From: Effrenium voratum
Lineage: Eukaryota > Sar > Dinophyceae > Suessiales > Symbiodiniaceae
Reading direction: 5' to 3'
Length of the DNA stretch: 64,000 nt
Assembly (NCBI GenBank): GCA_963377175.1
Contig: CAUJNA010003498.1
Coordinates: 96,534-160,533, forward strand
The notes under the pieces are model-generated. The model was not told the origin of the DNA, ran no database searches, and worked only from the letters and a program-made list of their open reading frames with translations. Positions 41,942 through 52,878 of the stretch are shown piece by piece. Made by a program: the position numbers and the translations under genes. The stretch's first letter is position 1; the number at the start of each line of letters is the position of its first letter.

Positions 41942-42072
41942 TCAAGAGCTGCCTATCGAGAGGTGCCCTCCATGCCAGCAGCTGAAGCCCCGGATCCACC
42001 GGCTGGCGCAGCTGCTGGCAGCCGAGCCCTCCATTGCGGTGGCCGTCATCGACACGGACGAGAACGACGCTC
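41942..42072 (+). CDS. Exon: thioredoxin-fold active site (CPPC)
   Basis: The frame reads ERCPPCQQLKPRIHRLAQLL followed by AAEPSIAVAVIDTDEN. This fits a thioredoxin domain: the C-x-x-C active site, K-P two residues on, a helix, then the strand V-A-V-I-D-x-D-x-N. Pro-Pro between the cysteines is seen in several thioredoxin and PDI relatives. The frame closes at a TGA at 42,075, so a splice donor must come before it. The protein would reduce or exchange disulfides. Confidence 0.65.
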
Positions 42073-42559
42073 CATGAGAACTGGGGCGTGCTAGGTGCGG
42101 GTACCACGGGTGCCTTCTGGGGGGATGCATTTTGCAGGGTTGAGAATTGATTTGGAGAAAGCTATGCTTGGAGAAAGCTCAGGATGCATTTCGTTGGGAA
42201 AGGAAAGTAGCAAATCAATCATTTGGACAGTGCTGCGAGGATGTGGGGGTTGAGGGTGAGGGTGCGCTGCGAGCAAGACTTGCAAATGTGCAGCGATGAA
42301 GCAACCTTTTGGCTACTAGGGATGTGTGGGGTCGGAACATGGAACAAAACATGAGCCACAATCAAAACCCGGGTAGATGAAGGTTAACAAGGGACGATCC
42401 CAGCCACAAATAGCTGTGGCCGCCTGCTTAATCCTGTACATGGTTCTGGGTAGACCATTTTAGCACCAGGTTTTGATTGCGACTCACATGATAGTAATTT
42501 CCTTGACAGCCCAAGATGTGTTGACATTCGTGACAGCGAAGGGTCCCTATTCAGGGGGC

Positions 42560-42735
42560 CACTCAAACAGCTATGGCTCTGACTGAGGAGCTGCAGAGTC
42601 GCTACTTCCCGGAGCCCCACATTCCCAACGTGCCGCTTGACTCATTGACACTGTTGGAGCCGCACTTTGAGGAGTTGATCAGCCATGACCAACTGATGCC
42701 TGGTCGGGGCAAGCGTATGCATGATGAGGATTCAT
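42560..42735 (+). CDS. Probable next exon of the thioredoxin-fold gene
   Basis: The frame reads ALTEELQSRYFPEPHIPNVP, then LDSLTLLEPHFEELISHDQL. YFPEPHIPNVP could be the cis-Pro region of the thioredoxin fold (x-I-x-x-V-P-T). The stop is at 42,736-42,738. Boundaries are uncertain. Confidence 0.4.
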
Positions 42736-42892
42736 GATCAAACTTGGACCGGTCCACCCTGCAACGATTCAAGAGTTCTCAGGCACAGCGGCGGCCCCCC
42801 CGGAAACTGCTAGCAAAAAAGGGCAAGCCCTACAATTCATCATGATGTGCTTGTGTGTGGCTTGTGGAAATGTGTATAATTGAGTCCCGACT

Positions 42893-43034
42893 CCACCGAG
42901 CAGCCCCACTCGAGCTTGGCCCGGTTGAGGAAGCTCTTCCTGCAGGGGCAGAAGCGGCAGCCAGTGGCGGTGACGGATGCCTCGGGCATGTCCCTAGATG
43001 AGCTGGCAGGGCTGCTTGCGGCATTTAGCGTCAG
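42893..43034 (+). CDS. Probable exon, basic helical segment
   Basis: The frame reads SLARLRKLFLQGQKRQPVAV then TDASGMSLDELAGLLAAFSV. A GT donor follows at 43,035 (cgtcag|gtaaag). It may belong to the thioredoxin-fold gene or be separate. Confidence 0.5.
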
Positions 43035-44190
43035 GTAAAGGGACTAGAAAGGAGCACCAGCCTGACATTCATCCCAAACATGTCGAAACAGAGAGCATCT
43101 TGGAAAAGTTTCACTGGCTAGCTTTGAGAGAGAAAGCTATAAACATACTCACCGCGTATTAGAAGCCCCCTTGGAGTGCGTCTACTTGCCCTCCATCTAA
43201 CAGGAGCGAGGCTTGCAGGAAGGAAAGCAACGCTGAACTCAACTTCCGTCAGAGCATCATGTTGGCTTTTGCTCCAGGCTATGGAATTATCGCGTGGGCT
43301 CTGAGGTTTATTGAGCAGCAGACTGGCGTCAGCATCCAGAAGGCCATCGAGAAGGGCTTCCCTGCCTACGCTGAGCGTGTGGGTTGCTCGACCCGCGCAA
43401 GCTCCGAGAGGGTACAAACGGTACAAACGGTACACCGAAAGGGCCAGGCTGAAGCCAAACGACTGCAAGACCGTCTCTTGTTTTTCCTTGCACGGCTGGG
43501 ACCTGCGACACGATATTTGCAGACCGCGAAAAGTTCCTGGGGCCCCAGGTTTGTCCTTCTTGGAAGGCTTTCAAGGGTTTAGCTTTAGGTTAGGCAAAGG
43601 AATTGCAGGCGTCAGTGGATGTGCTTTTTCCTTGAGGTCTGGACACAAACTTGGATCTCCCTGCTTTGGATGCATGCTGTGAGGCCTGCTTCAAGAGTCC
43701 CAGCCGCTTCTAGACGGGCGAGCTGTTGAACCAGGGTAATTGAACCAGCCCATCAAACCAAGCCAGTTTCAGAAGTGGTTCCTGGCCTCTATTTTACCTC
43801 CTTTTTTTGGAGGTTCCAGCAAAGGACAAGAATGACTTTACTGACAATCAACATGTGTTTCCAGCTGACCTGACCAACAAATGTGGCTGTTATGATTCCA
43901 ACACATGGGCTTGGCCGGTGTTGGTTCAGGTTTTCAGCCATCCCGATTTGAACCGCCGCCTTGGGAACCATGTTCATGTTGGTTGTGTGTTGGTGCAAGG
44001 TGATATGAAGTTGCCCCATAATGACTTACCTGATTGGACCGTCTAAGGCCCAAAACCTTCAAACCCTATGCACGACGGATCAACAGTTATCATTGCTTAG
44101 CAGTGCTGGTTATCAAAAGGTGGGCACGAGTATGTGTTGACTCTTTGAGCGTGGCCGGCACGACGGGGTCAAACTGACAAATACGTCAGG
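43035..44190. other. Mostly intron; one weak exon candidate
   Basis: At about 43,325-43,385 the plus strand reads GVSIQKAIEKGFPAYAERVG, which could be a short exon. A 79-codon frame at 43,807-44,046 has little codon bias. Nothing else is supported. Confidence 0.3.
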
Positions 44191-44191
44191 G

Positions 44192-44200
44192 TATAAAACC
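44192..44200 (+). promoter_or_regulatory. TATA-like sequence upstream of the ankyrin gene
   Basis: gtataaaaccc lies about 80 bp before the candidate ATG at 44,281. Dinoflagellate promoters are generally thought to lack a canonical TATA box, so this may be coincidence. Confidence 0.2.
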
Positions 44201-44280
44201 CGCGGTTCCAGTCAACACGTCCTCACCGTTTGCGTGGCCAAGGTGTTGCGCCCTTGCTTGAGAAGCTGAAGCGGTGCGCC

Positions 44281-45769
44281 ATGACCAAACTCGTTGGGCG
44301 CTCTGCTGGTCAACCGGCACTGAAGGCTTTAGCTGCATTCCTCTACAACGAGCTGATCACAGGTTGCCAGGCCTTGCTTGGCTTGAGCATGTGTGTGTGT
44401 GTGCGTTGTGTGTGTGTGTGTGTTTTTTGTTCTTTGTTGGTAGCAGTTCAAAGAGGGCTACACATGGCTTCACATGAGCTGTTGCGTGTGCTGGGGGAGG
44501 GCTCTCGCAAGCGCTTCCTCTCGGCAGGAGGCCAGAGAGGCTCCCAAGCTGCCGGGCCCACCCATGCTGCAGCGGGCGATCTCCGCCAAGAGCACGCAGA
44601 AACCGGCGGCGGGCCCGCCCGTGCTGAGCCGGGCCGTGTCCGGGGGCGCGCGTCAGCGGCTGGGCTACTCCCCCGTTCTGGCCATGGGCAGCGCTGACCC
44701 GCGGCTGACCGAGCGACTGCTGGACGAACTCTTCGAAAAGCAGCTGCTGGGTGTGGTGCGGGTGGCTCAGCCTGAGGAGCTCACGCCCTTTGTGCGGGCC
44801 TTCCTGCTCAAGGCTGCCGGCCCCGCTTACAACCACACCACCTTCTTCAACGCCATTCTGCGGATTTCATGGCAAGTGGCCCCGCTAGCCGAGAAGCTGG
44901 TGGCCGCCACCCGGATCCTTCGCGCCATCATGCGGTGGGCCTCCCAGCGCCGGGCACTGGTGGGCCTTCCTCCGCTCATGGCGCCATGGGCTCCGCCACC
45001 TGAGGCCACCGAGATGAGTGCGGCTGCGCAGCGCCACAGCTGGCGGCGCATCGAAATCGCCTTGGCCAATGAGGAGCACCGGCATGGGCTGTCCGAGCTG
45101 GGCCTGCTGCTGGATCGAGGCTTGCCTCCTGACACGGCACCTTTCGGCATCACCCCTCTGCTGCTGGCCGCTGCCATCGGCCACCTGCCAGCAGCTCAGT
45201 TCCTTTTCGTGCGTGGTGCCAGCCCCCACGTGGCCGGGGGTCAGCCACCCTTGCTGCCGGTGGAAGCTGCGGCGCGGCACAACCATTTGCGGATCGTGGA
45301 GTTGCTGCTGGAGAATGGCGCGGTGGCGGGCAGGGCACTTCACTTCGCTGCTGCCGGCGGCTCCACGGACGTGGCCAACTACTTGTTGTCCAAGGGCTGC
45401 TCGGCTGATGCCGCAGTGCAGGGCTTGTCGCCTGTGGCTGCTGCGCTCATCTCCAGGCAGCACGCCATGGCTTTGCTGCTGCTGCCGCACTGCAATCCAG
45501 AGGCATTGGCAGCCCCCTTATCGGATGAGGGGTGTGCGGCCGCCGGCTTAGCCACTGGATCCACCCTAGCGCATCTCGCAGCTTCGGTGGGTGGCTTGTG
45601 CGAGACCTTCGTCCTAGGACTCATGAGATCTCTCCCCCCAGCAGCATGCTTCGCTGACAATAGCCGCGGTCAAAGCGCCCTGGACTTGATGCCAACCACC
45701 TTGCGCATCGCTGTGAAGCCTCAGCTCTACAGCGCAGCTCGCCGGAAATTTGGTTGGGCTTGTAACTAG
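44281..45769 (+). CDS. Ankyrin-repeat protein (intron near 44,371-44,446)
   Basis: A first exon may start at the ATG at 44,281 (MTKLVGRSAGQPALKALAAF). A short intron with a TG run ends at tagcag (44,441-44,446). The main exon runs 44,447-45,769 without a break and ends GWACN-stop. It begins FKEGYTWLHMSCC, then a Pro-rich linker and a helical domain (LTERLLDELFEKQLLGVVRV ... SWQVAPLAEKLVAATRILRA). From about 45,080 come four or five ankyrin-like repeats: FGITPLLLAAAIGHLPAAQF, PVEAAARHNHLRIVELLLEN, ALHFAAAGGSTDVANYLLSK, and weaker ones. Ankyrin repeats bind proteins, and no enzyme domain is visible. The donor could be a GC site after 44,370, which keeps frame. A second ankyrin-like block follows after the TG satellite and may be a relative or part of the same gene. 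Confidence 0.7.
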
Positions 45770-45811
45770 CACTTACGGTATCTTACGGTTTGCACCTTCA
45801 AGCTTCTGCTG

Positions 45812-46232
45812 GAACAAGTGTGCGTGTGTGTGTGTGCATATGTGTGTACATGTGTGAATATGTGTACATTTATATGTGTGTGTGGGTGTGCGTGTGCGCG
45901 TGCGCGTTTGCGTGTGGGTGTGGGTGCGTGTGCGAGTGCGTGTGCGTGTGCGTGTGCGCGTGTGTGCGTGTGTGCGTGTGTGCGTGTGTGCGTGTGTGCG
46001 TGTGTGCGTGTGTGCGTGTGTGCGTGTGTGCGTGTGTGCGTGTGTGCGTGTGTGTGTGTGCGTGCGTGTGTGCTGCGTGTGTGCGTGCGTGTGTGCGTGC
46101 GTGTGTGCGTGTGTGTGCGTGTGTGCGTGTGTGTGCTGTGTGCGTGTGTGCGTGTGTGTGTGTGTGCGTGTGTGTGTGTGTGCGTGTGTGCGTGTGTGTG
46201 TGTGTGCGTGTGTGTGCGTGTGTGCGTGTGCG

Positions 46233-46323
<91 letters not shown>

Positions 46324-46845
46324 GCGTGTGCGTGTGCGTGTGCGTGTGTGTGTGTGTGTCTGTGCGTGTGTGCGTGTGTGTGTGTGTGTGCATGTGTTTG
46401 TGTATGTGTGTGTGGGTGTGTGTATGCATGTGTGTGTATATGTGTGGGTGTGTGAGTGTGTGTGAGTGTGTGTCTATGTTTGTTTGTGCGTGTGTGTGTG
46501 CGTATGTGCCTGTGTTTGTGTGTGTGTGTTTGTGTGTTTGTTTGTGTGTGTGTGTGTGTGTGTGTTTGTGTCTGTGTCTGTGTTTGTGTCTGTTTGTGTG
46601 TTGGTGTGTTTGGTGTGTGTGTGTGGGTGTGTGTGTGTGTTTGTGATTGTGTGTGTGTGATTGTGTGCGTGATTGTGTGTGTGCGTGATTGTGTGCGTGA
46701 TTGTGTGTGCGTGTGCGCGTGATTGTGTGCGTGTGATTGTGTGTGTGTGTGTGGCTGTGTGTGTGTGTGATTCTGTGTTTGTGTTTGTGTTTGTGTTTGT
46801 TTGTGTGTTTGTGGTTTGTGTGTGTGTCTTTGTGTTTGTGCGCAA
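45812..46845. repeat. 1-kb TG/TGCG microsatellite
   Basis: Degenerate (TG)n with TGCG, TGTTTG and TGATTG variants. The longest minus-strand frame, over 450 codons of Thr/His/Arg/Ala, is an artefact of the repeat. Confidence 0.97.
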
Positions 46846-47270
46846 TGCGGTTGGTTATCATGCAGCCTTTTGCCGTCGTGGTTTCAGAGAGCCCTTGCCG
46901 GGAAACCGCGTAATTAACGGGCTTGATGCAAAGAGCATGCCAAATATTTGTCAGCTTCCTGAAATCCACGTGAGGCCTTCCGAAATATGCTTCTAATTTG
47001 GTTGACACGCCCTCGTATTGATGGAGCTTGCTACTGTAACCAAGTATGAAAGTCAGTTTGGCTTGCAAGCTTGCAGTTTGCCGACGCCGAAGATTGGAGT
47101 CAGTGACGTTGTTGTCAAGTGATGCCGGCCTCCGAGAGCAGGAGTTCAACTAGCATTGCCTTACAGCCCGCTTAAGGAGGCACACTTGATTCGGGGCAAT
47201 TACATGTTTTGACAGCACTATTTTGCCAGATGTTGCGAAACGGGTAGCAAAGCCATTTCAGTTGATCACC
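46846..47270. other. No supported gene
   Basis: Non-repetitive DNA between the satellite and the next ankyrin-like exon. No coding bias. Confidence 0.35.
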
Positions 47271-47283
47271 CTAGGCTTTGGCG

Positions 47284-47860
47284 GCTGCAGTTCTGGATCA
47301 GGATCCGGCCGCGCGCGTGGAAGTGGTGAGCCAGGTGCTGCAAGCTGGAAGAGCGGACCCTCGGGCGATGGACACGCGCGGGTTCAGCTTGCTGGACCTG
47401 GCGGCCTACACGGGCTCTGCGCCTTTGGTGGACCTCTTGGCGGCGCACGCGTCGACGGGTAAGCTGTCGGCACTGATGTGGGCGCACTGGGGCGGACAGG
47501 ACGAGGTGGTTTTGAAGCTCACCTCCAAAGGAGCGAGTTTGAGCAATGCGGACTTAGAAGGATTACAGCTGTTGCGGTCTGCCAGGGCCAGTCTCAGCGA
47601 TGAGAGCGACAAATCCAGGGGAGTGAGGCTTTTGGAGCCTGACGCCTCCCAACTCTGGCGTGGCTGCTGGCCACCGTACCTTCCTCAGCAGCTGTCACCC
47701 AGCACAAACACCTACCTGTGCGCCGCCCAGCCCTTGATGCAGCGCATGACCTGGGGGGCAGGAAAGGACAATGGGGTGGCCATGCCGGGAGCCACTGCTG
47801 CGGAGGAAGAGGAAAAGAAGACAGAAGCTACCCAAGCTGAGGCAGGGTCGGGCAAAACTG
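47284..47860 (+). CDS. Exon: second ankyrin-like protein segment
   Basis: After the acceptor-like ggcggctgcag the frame reads DQDPAARVEVVSQVLQAGRA, DPRAMDTRGFSLLDLAAYTG and SAPLVDLLAAHAS, then LMWAHWGGQDEVVLKLTSKG: two to three ankyrin-type helices. A Glu/Lys/Ala-rich tail follows (about 47,800). The frame contains a TGA at 47,926 but resumes in the same phase with EELLEAIKLTGAKAEAVASA, so an intron probably removes the stop (a GTAAG donor-like site is at 47,901). There is no convincing ATG, so this is an internal exon. Confidence 0.6.
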
Positions 47861-47928
47861 GTTCAATCAACAACTCGTTTACCCCTTGTGGAACATCTAG
47901 TGTAAGCAACAGGGTCGCTTGGCCCTGA

Positions 47929-48120
47929 GAGGAGCTGCTAGAAGCCATCAAGCTCACAGGAGCGAAAGCAGAGGCGGTCGCCAGCGCGCAACTGTTGGCC
48001 CTCCGGCTCACCGCAGAAGGGCAGGTGGGACTTTCCCCAGCCAACATCATTGCACTCAACCTTTTCCTCATGGACACCTCCTTCCACAGCCGCTTGGCAC
48101 TTGAATTGCGGCGTCGCAAG
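47929..48120 (+). CDS. Probable continuation exon of the second ankyrin-like gene
   Basis: In the same phase as the exon upstream, the frame reads ELLEAIKLTGAKAEAVASAQ, LLALRLTAEGQVGLSPANII and ALNLFLMDTSFHSRLALELR. It is strongly helical. The end is not clear because the frame stays open to about 48,300 with falling codon bias. Confidence 0.5.
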
Positions 48121-50055
48121 TTGCATGTTGCGAAACTTCAAGTTGACTCAACCAAGAAGCTCTGTGTGGAAGCTTCATGTGATTCCGGTCCGTTTGGATG
48201 GTTTTTGCATGCAGTTTGGGCTCGGGGCAATCTTCGTTTCGCCAAGGTGAGGTCAACACTGCGATGGCCGCGCAGTTCTCGCAGAGCCCTGCTCCATCAG
48301 TGAGGGAGCGAGCGGCGGACATCCAAGCCGCTCATGCTACTTTGCTGAAATCGAAGGCGCCAGGCGCTAGGCTTCATGTTGCAGCACAAGCACTGCCCCT
48401 ACTGTATAATATATATATATATATATATATAGACTATTATAATATTATGATGTTCAGCTCATTTGAATAAACAGTTATGCGATAGAAGGCTGGGCCGAGC
48501 TGAGAATCTTGCCTGTGCCAAGGCAGAGCTAGCTGATGCGCTCGAAGCCTTGCCAGCCCGCAAGGCACAGGGATGGAAGCGTGACACCTTGTGTCACCGG
48601 GCGTTGCTTGGGACTCAAGTAATTAAAGCCAAATGAAGAGCGGGGGTACCCTCATAGAGGGCTCTTCTCCATTGCGGGTGGTGGATACGGAGACAATGCA
48701 TGAGGGGATGCTGTTACGGGCCGCCACTTCTAGGAACCAACCCTGAGGTGGTGTGCTTCCGAGCTGTGCGCTTGGCGCTGCCAGGGGGCTTGCGAGAGCT
48801 GCTGAGAGGCCACCGGCTTGGCATGGACTGCCCCCTGGCATATTGATGGCTCGCCGGCTTTGGCTTTGATTTGCTCTGCTTTGTCGCTGCTTTAAGCATC
48901 CTCACACTCCAGGTGTGCAGGCTGCATCCCAGGAAAAAGGCTACAGTGTCCAACTGGATGCGCGCATTCAACACCATGGAAACAAGTCATTAAACATCAT
49001 CACGAAGCAGCGTGCTCCAAATTGGGGCTGGAGATTGGCAGCAGTGGCAAGATCAGAATTTTGGTCAGGTTATCGGCCTGGCAGCATAGTGATGTGGAGG
49101 ACCGCATCGGGCACGGGGCTTGCTTTCCGCGCCAGCCGTTCAATGATCAGCATCAATGCCACATCACTGGCTGAGCAGGTGATCCTACCATTAACACCGG
49201 CAAAGAAATCAGCACTGTGACTCTGGCTGGGTCCAGCAAAGTGAGCATTCTTGTTCTCGGAAATGTTTCTGGGGCTCACCACCATTGAGAGGGCAACTTG
49301 GGGATGTCGCTTTCGTGGACCCATTAGGTCGCCCAGCGCCAGGCATGCTACCTCCTGCACACAAGATCCAGCTTTGGCAGAAGAGTTGGCGCTGCATGGC
49401 GAGCCGGCAGGTGGCTGCGGTGTAGTTTTCAAGATCCGCAACTCGGGCACCCAACGGGGATCCCAAGTCGGTAAAAAGATGTTTTGAAGAATGGGTGGGC
49501 GTGAATTCAAGAAGGGGATCCTGATCCTTCCTCATTTGCTCGTTCATTTTTAGACCTCCATTTCCCCGCCACAAAACTGCCACGAGGATGAGCTTGTAGA
49601 AACTTCTTGCAGCACCCCATTTGCCACATGAGGCCGTGCATTGAGCCACTGTAAAATCGGAAAGTTTGGTTCACTTCATTCACCTACGGGAATGCTAGTC
49701 TGTACTGGCTGCCGAAGCCTTTTATGCCCGCTCAGTGACTCAGGCAGAACGGCAAGTGCTCGACCAGTGGCAGACTTTTCGGCAACGCCAGAGCAACAAG
49801 AGGCGGCAATGAAGGGGCAGTGCTGCACGCCTGAAAGATTGCCTTTGTTGGAGCAGCGCGCATGGCATGCCGTTTTGCCCGTATGTGCAAGCTCCAGGTG
49901 GTTTTTGCTCCTGGCACCATCTTCCGCGTCGTGGGCTTTTACCCTTGCACGCAGCACTGCTTGAGGCCGGGATGATGTCAACCTTCCAGTCCTTGCCCAC
50001 TCACTACGCTCCATGTAAAGTCTGGGTTTTCTGCGGTCCCGTGGTTTAATTTTGA
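48121..50055. other. No firm gene; (TA)n at 48,410-48,432
   Basis: A (TA) run lies at 48,410-48,432. A minus-strand frame at 49,070-49,510 and plus-strand frames over the same DNA are all weak, and I assign none. Likely intron or intergenic. Confidence 0.35.
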
Positions 50056-50235
50056 CCCAATGGCGTCAAAGTGGCACGCCGGCGCGCCTTGGCGCGCCTC
50101 GCAGGAAGGGCACCTTGAGCGACGGGCCCTGGGCGGCGGAGCTGGGCTCCGCGGCGGCGGCCTCGGCGGCGCGCAGCGAGGCCTTGGCCTGGGAAGAGGC
50201 GCGTGGGCGACGTGGGCGACGTGGGCGATGGGCGA
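50056..50235 (+). CDS. Orphan exon, Ala/Arg-rich
   Basis: A GC-rich frame reads GTPARLGAPRRKGTLSDGPW, then AAELGSAAAASAARSEALAW and EEARGRRGRRGRW. The bias is strong but the composition is low-complexity. Function unknown. Confidence 0.4.
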
Positions 50236-50239
50236 TGGG

Positions 50240-50820
50240 CACGTGGTTGTGGTTGTCAAAACCAATGGTACCATGTTGAGGTAGCTGAATTCACCACGGA
50301 TTTGGGAACCTATTGTAGTGGGGATTGGGGTGTTCAGTGGGGGTACGGGATTTTGACCCATGGCCACATGGGAAACCGAGTGAAGGGAGGGTTAAATGCT
50401 TTGGGGGTTTTGCACGGTGCATCTCACCTTCAACTCGATTCGAACCAACTAAACCTGTTGCCCCCCACCCCGAGGCAGAACACCATCGTCGCCCACCCTG
50501 TCGCACCACCCGTCAACCTCCCCATCACACCCCATCATCATCCTCCGCCTCGAACCCCCATGACCTAAAGCCGGAGAGCCCCAGAACCATTCGCCCGCGC
50601 AAAACTTGCTTGGACGGAGGGCACTGCAAGGGAAGCAGAGGATTGATTCGCCTCGCTTGGAAACCTGAGTTTCAGGAAAACCCAAGCACCAAACAGTGTG
50701 TTTTTGAGTCCCCTTGCTTTGACCATGTTGGTTTGTTTGTTCCAGTTGCAGGATATGCTAGGATCTATCTCCACGTTGCCCCGGTGCCTGTTGGTGATTT
50801 CTTGTGCCTTGTCAGTAGGC
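50240..50820. other. No supported gene
   Basis: Probable intron. One open plus-strand frame is rich in Pro and His without recognisable structure. Confidence 0.35.
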
Positions 50821-50826
50821 CACGAG

Positions 50827-51075
50827 GTGTGTGTGTGTGTGTGTGCGCTTGTGCTTGTGCTCGTGTTTGTGCTTCTGCTTGCATTTGCCTTTGCTTTTTT
50901 CGTTTGTGTGTGTGTGTGTTGGGCTGCTTCAAGTTGTTTCCGCTTCTCCTCCGCAGCCTGTTCCTGTTCGCTGCTCGTGTTTTGTTATTATTATTATTAT
51001 TGCTATTATTCTTATTAGTTGTTTTTTTTTCATTATTATTATTATTCTCATTATTATCATCATTATTTGATCATG
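50827..51075. repeat. TG run followed by TTA/TTC microsatellite
   Basis: gtgtgtgt at 50,827-50,845, T-rich text, then attattatt-type repeats at 50,985-51,065. Confidence 0.85.
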
Positions 51076-51537
51076 CATGCGCCTGCGCTCAATAATTTGC
51101 ACAAGTGGCAGGGTAAGCTGGACTTCAGGGTGCTTTTGCAGTGTGTGATTGGCACGTGGGCCACTTTTTATGAGATTCCACAGTAAGCGAACTCACACAC
51201 ACACACAGAATCAATACTGCCCGAGCTACGGGCGTTTGCCTTGCCAAATTTATGTCAAGATGGCAGCCGTTGAAGCACCTGATCGAGACTGAATGGCTGG
51301 ATGTCGCCACAGCTTTTCAACATCAGCTTGGGACAAAAGCGAAGAGGCCTTTGGACCAGTTTCTCTACTTTGCCTGGTTCCATGTGTTGTCACGCATGCA
51401 AGTCATGTGGCAGGTGGAAGTTAGAAAGTAACTCTTTGGATTTATTGTTTTCTGTGCGTGGGTCATGCACTTACTTATGCGCCATGGTGCGTATGCAAAG
51501 CTGCTACGGCAATGAATTCACACCCATTTTCCATTCA
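51076..51537. other. Probable intron ahead of the FHA exon
   Basis: Frames are open but show little coding bias. A good acceptor, ccattttccattcag, ends at 51,537. Confidence 0.4.
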
Positions 51538-52878
51538 GACTTGGGCTCTGATCAGTCGGAGAAGGGTAGTGACGAGTCAGGGAGTCAAGAAGGAGATGAT
51601 ATTCAGGAAGGTGACTCGGTAGCGGATGAGTCCGAACAGGAAGACCTTGACGGCGCATTTGCAGATGCCAAAGACCGATGGAAGATTGATGCTGAAACCT
51701 TGAAAGGGTTCTACCTCCACAGTCCTACTGGTCAGCTGTTTAGCTGGGACCAGGCACGAGGAGTTCTCTATGAGTACATCCGTGGCTCAGGGGAGTGTCG
51801 CCCTATTTGGGCCGCCGGTGCTCCACATCTCAGCTCTGAGATTTGGACAGTGCTGCCACTGCCTCCCACAGACCCTGCCAGCCTTCAAACTTCCACCAGC
51901 TCCAGCCGGGTTCTTTGCATCTTGCACCTCTCGCGGGCTCGGGCCGCGATCCGAGCTGCCGCAGCCTCCGCGGACTTTTGCGAGCGCCTGCGCCTCAACA
52001 GCCGCGCGCTGGATGCCCTGCTGTCGCTGCCGCCGCCGGGCCAGGCCTACGTGCTGCGGACGTTCTGTGCTCCGCACCAGGACCCCTCCGGTGCCCTCCG
52101 GCGACAGGTTGAGAAGCTGCAAAGCATGGGCACTCAAGCGCCCTATGCTTCAGCTGTGGAGGAGGCGACTCTACGAGTTCCTGCTTCGGGAGCCATTTTG
52201 GGCCGCTGCGTCCCAGAGATTGCGGCCTTGTGCTGGAATGAGACTGACCCTGTGGCTGCTGCCCATTGTCGCATCGCACATGTAGACGGGGTGTACTCAG
52301 TGTGTGATCTTGGGGCGGACGAGGACGGCACGCTCTTCGACGGCAGGCGCCTCGGCTCTGAGTGGTGTCCTTTGAAGGACGGCTGCGACATCGACATTGG
52401 GCCCATCCGAATGCACGTGGAGCTAAAGCCGGTGACAGCTGATGGCACAGAGGATTTGACTCGCGTGGGTGCTCCTGACTCCGAGGCAAAGCAGGTGCCT
52501 CAGCGAGGCTCCTGGAGAGCTGTCAAGAGAGGAGCCGCAGAGCCCTTTGATTCCGTCAAGCGGCCAAGGCCAACAACTCCAGCGCCTCCAAAAAGTGAGG
52601 CGCCGATTTGTGTTGCCATAGGCAGTGCTGCCTTAGGCAATGCTACTGAGGCTGGCAGAACTAGTAGAGCTGGTAGAAAGGAGATCGTTGACGTGCCGGA
52701 CAGTCCTCCACTATCACCTATGCGCTTTACCCTGAACGAACCAGTCGATGATCTTCTGCAATTGCAGCGGCGGCGTGCCCACTGTCCCTCGCTTGGGGGA
52801 GCTGGTCGTGCATTCTGGGCCGTTCCTCGAGATCCATCTCCCGAGCCATCTCCTGATTGGGTTCCCAAAACGCCTTGA
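51538..52878 (+). CDS. FHA-domain protein, AGGF1-like (terminal exon)
   Basis: A long exon follows the acceptor ccattttccattcag and ends in TGA at 52,876-52,878, about 446 codons. An acidic Ser/Glu/Asp start leads to an OCRE-like aromatic stretch (LKGFYLHSPTGQLFSWDQ). Next is a helical segment with LDALLSLPPPGQAYVLRTF, a pattern I associate with a recurring dinoflagellate module. A clear FHA domain lies at about 52,180-52,430: GAILGR, AAHCRIAHVDGVYSVCDLG, GTLFDGRRL, and the GxDIDIG end. FHA domains bind phosphothreonine; here the usual N-G-T is D-G-T. The tail is Pro/Ser-rich with KRPRP, a possible nuclear signal. OCRE plus FHA recalls AGGF1, but no G-patch is visible. A nuclear RNA-processing role is a guess. 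Confidence 0.7.
   Translation, partial: DLGSDQSEKGSDESGSQEGDDIQEGDSVADESEQEDLDGAFADAKDRWKIDAETLKGFYLHSPTGQLFSWDQARGVLYEYIRGSGECRPIWAAGAPHLSSEIWTVLPLPPTDPASLQTSTSSSRVLCILHLSRARAAIRAAAASADFCERLRLNSRALDALLSLPPPGQAYVLRTFCAPHQDPSGALRRQVEKLQSMGTQAPYASAVEEATLRVPASGAILGRCVPEIAALCWNETDPVAAAHCRIAHVDGVYSVCDLGADEDGTLFDGRRLGSEWCPLKDGCDIDIGPIRMHVELKPVTADGTEDLTRVGAPDSEAKQVPQRGSWRAVKRGAAEPFDSVKRPRPTTPAPPKSEAPICVAIGSAALGNATEAGRTSRAGRKEIVDVPDSPPLSPMRFTLNEPVDDLLQLQRRRAHCPSLGGAGRAFWAVPRDPSPEPSPDWVPKTP

Noticed and set aside
44474..44500. Translation start of the ankyrin protein at the ATG at 44,474
   Set aside because: The frame is open and protein-like upstream (FKEGYTWLH) back to an intron acceptor at 44,446, so the ATG is probably internal.
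45773..47149. A 458-codon minus-strand frame of His/Thr/Arg
   Set aside because: Pure product of the 1-kb TG/TGCG satellite.
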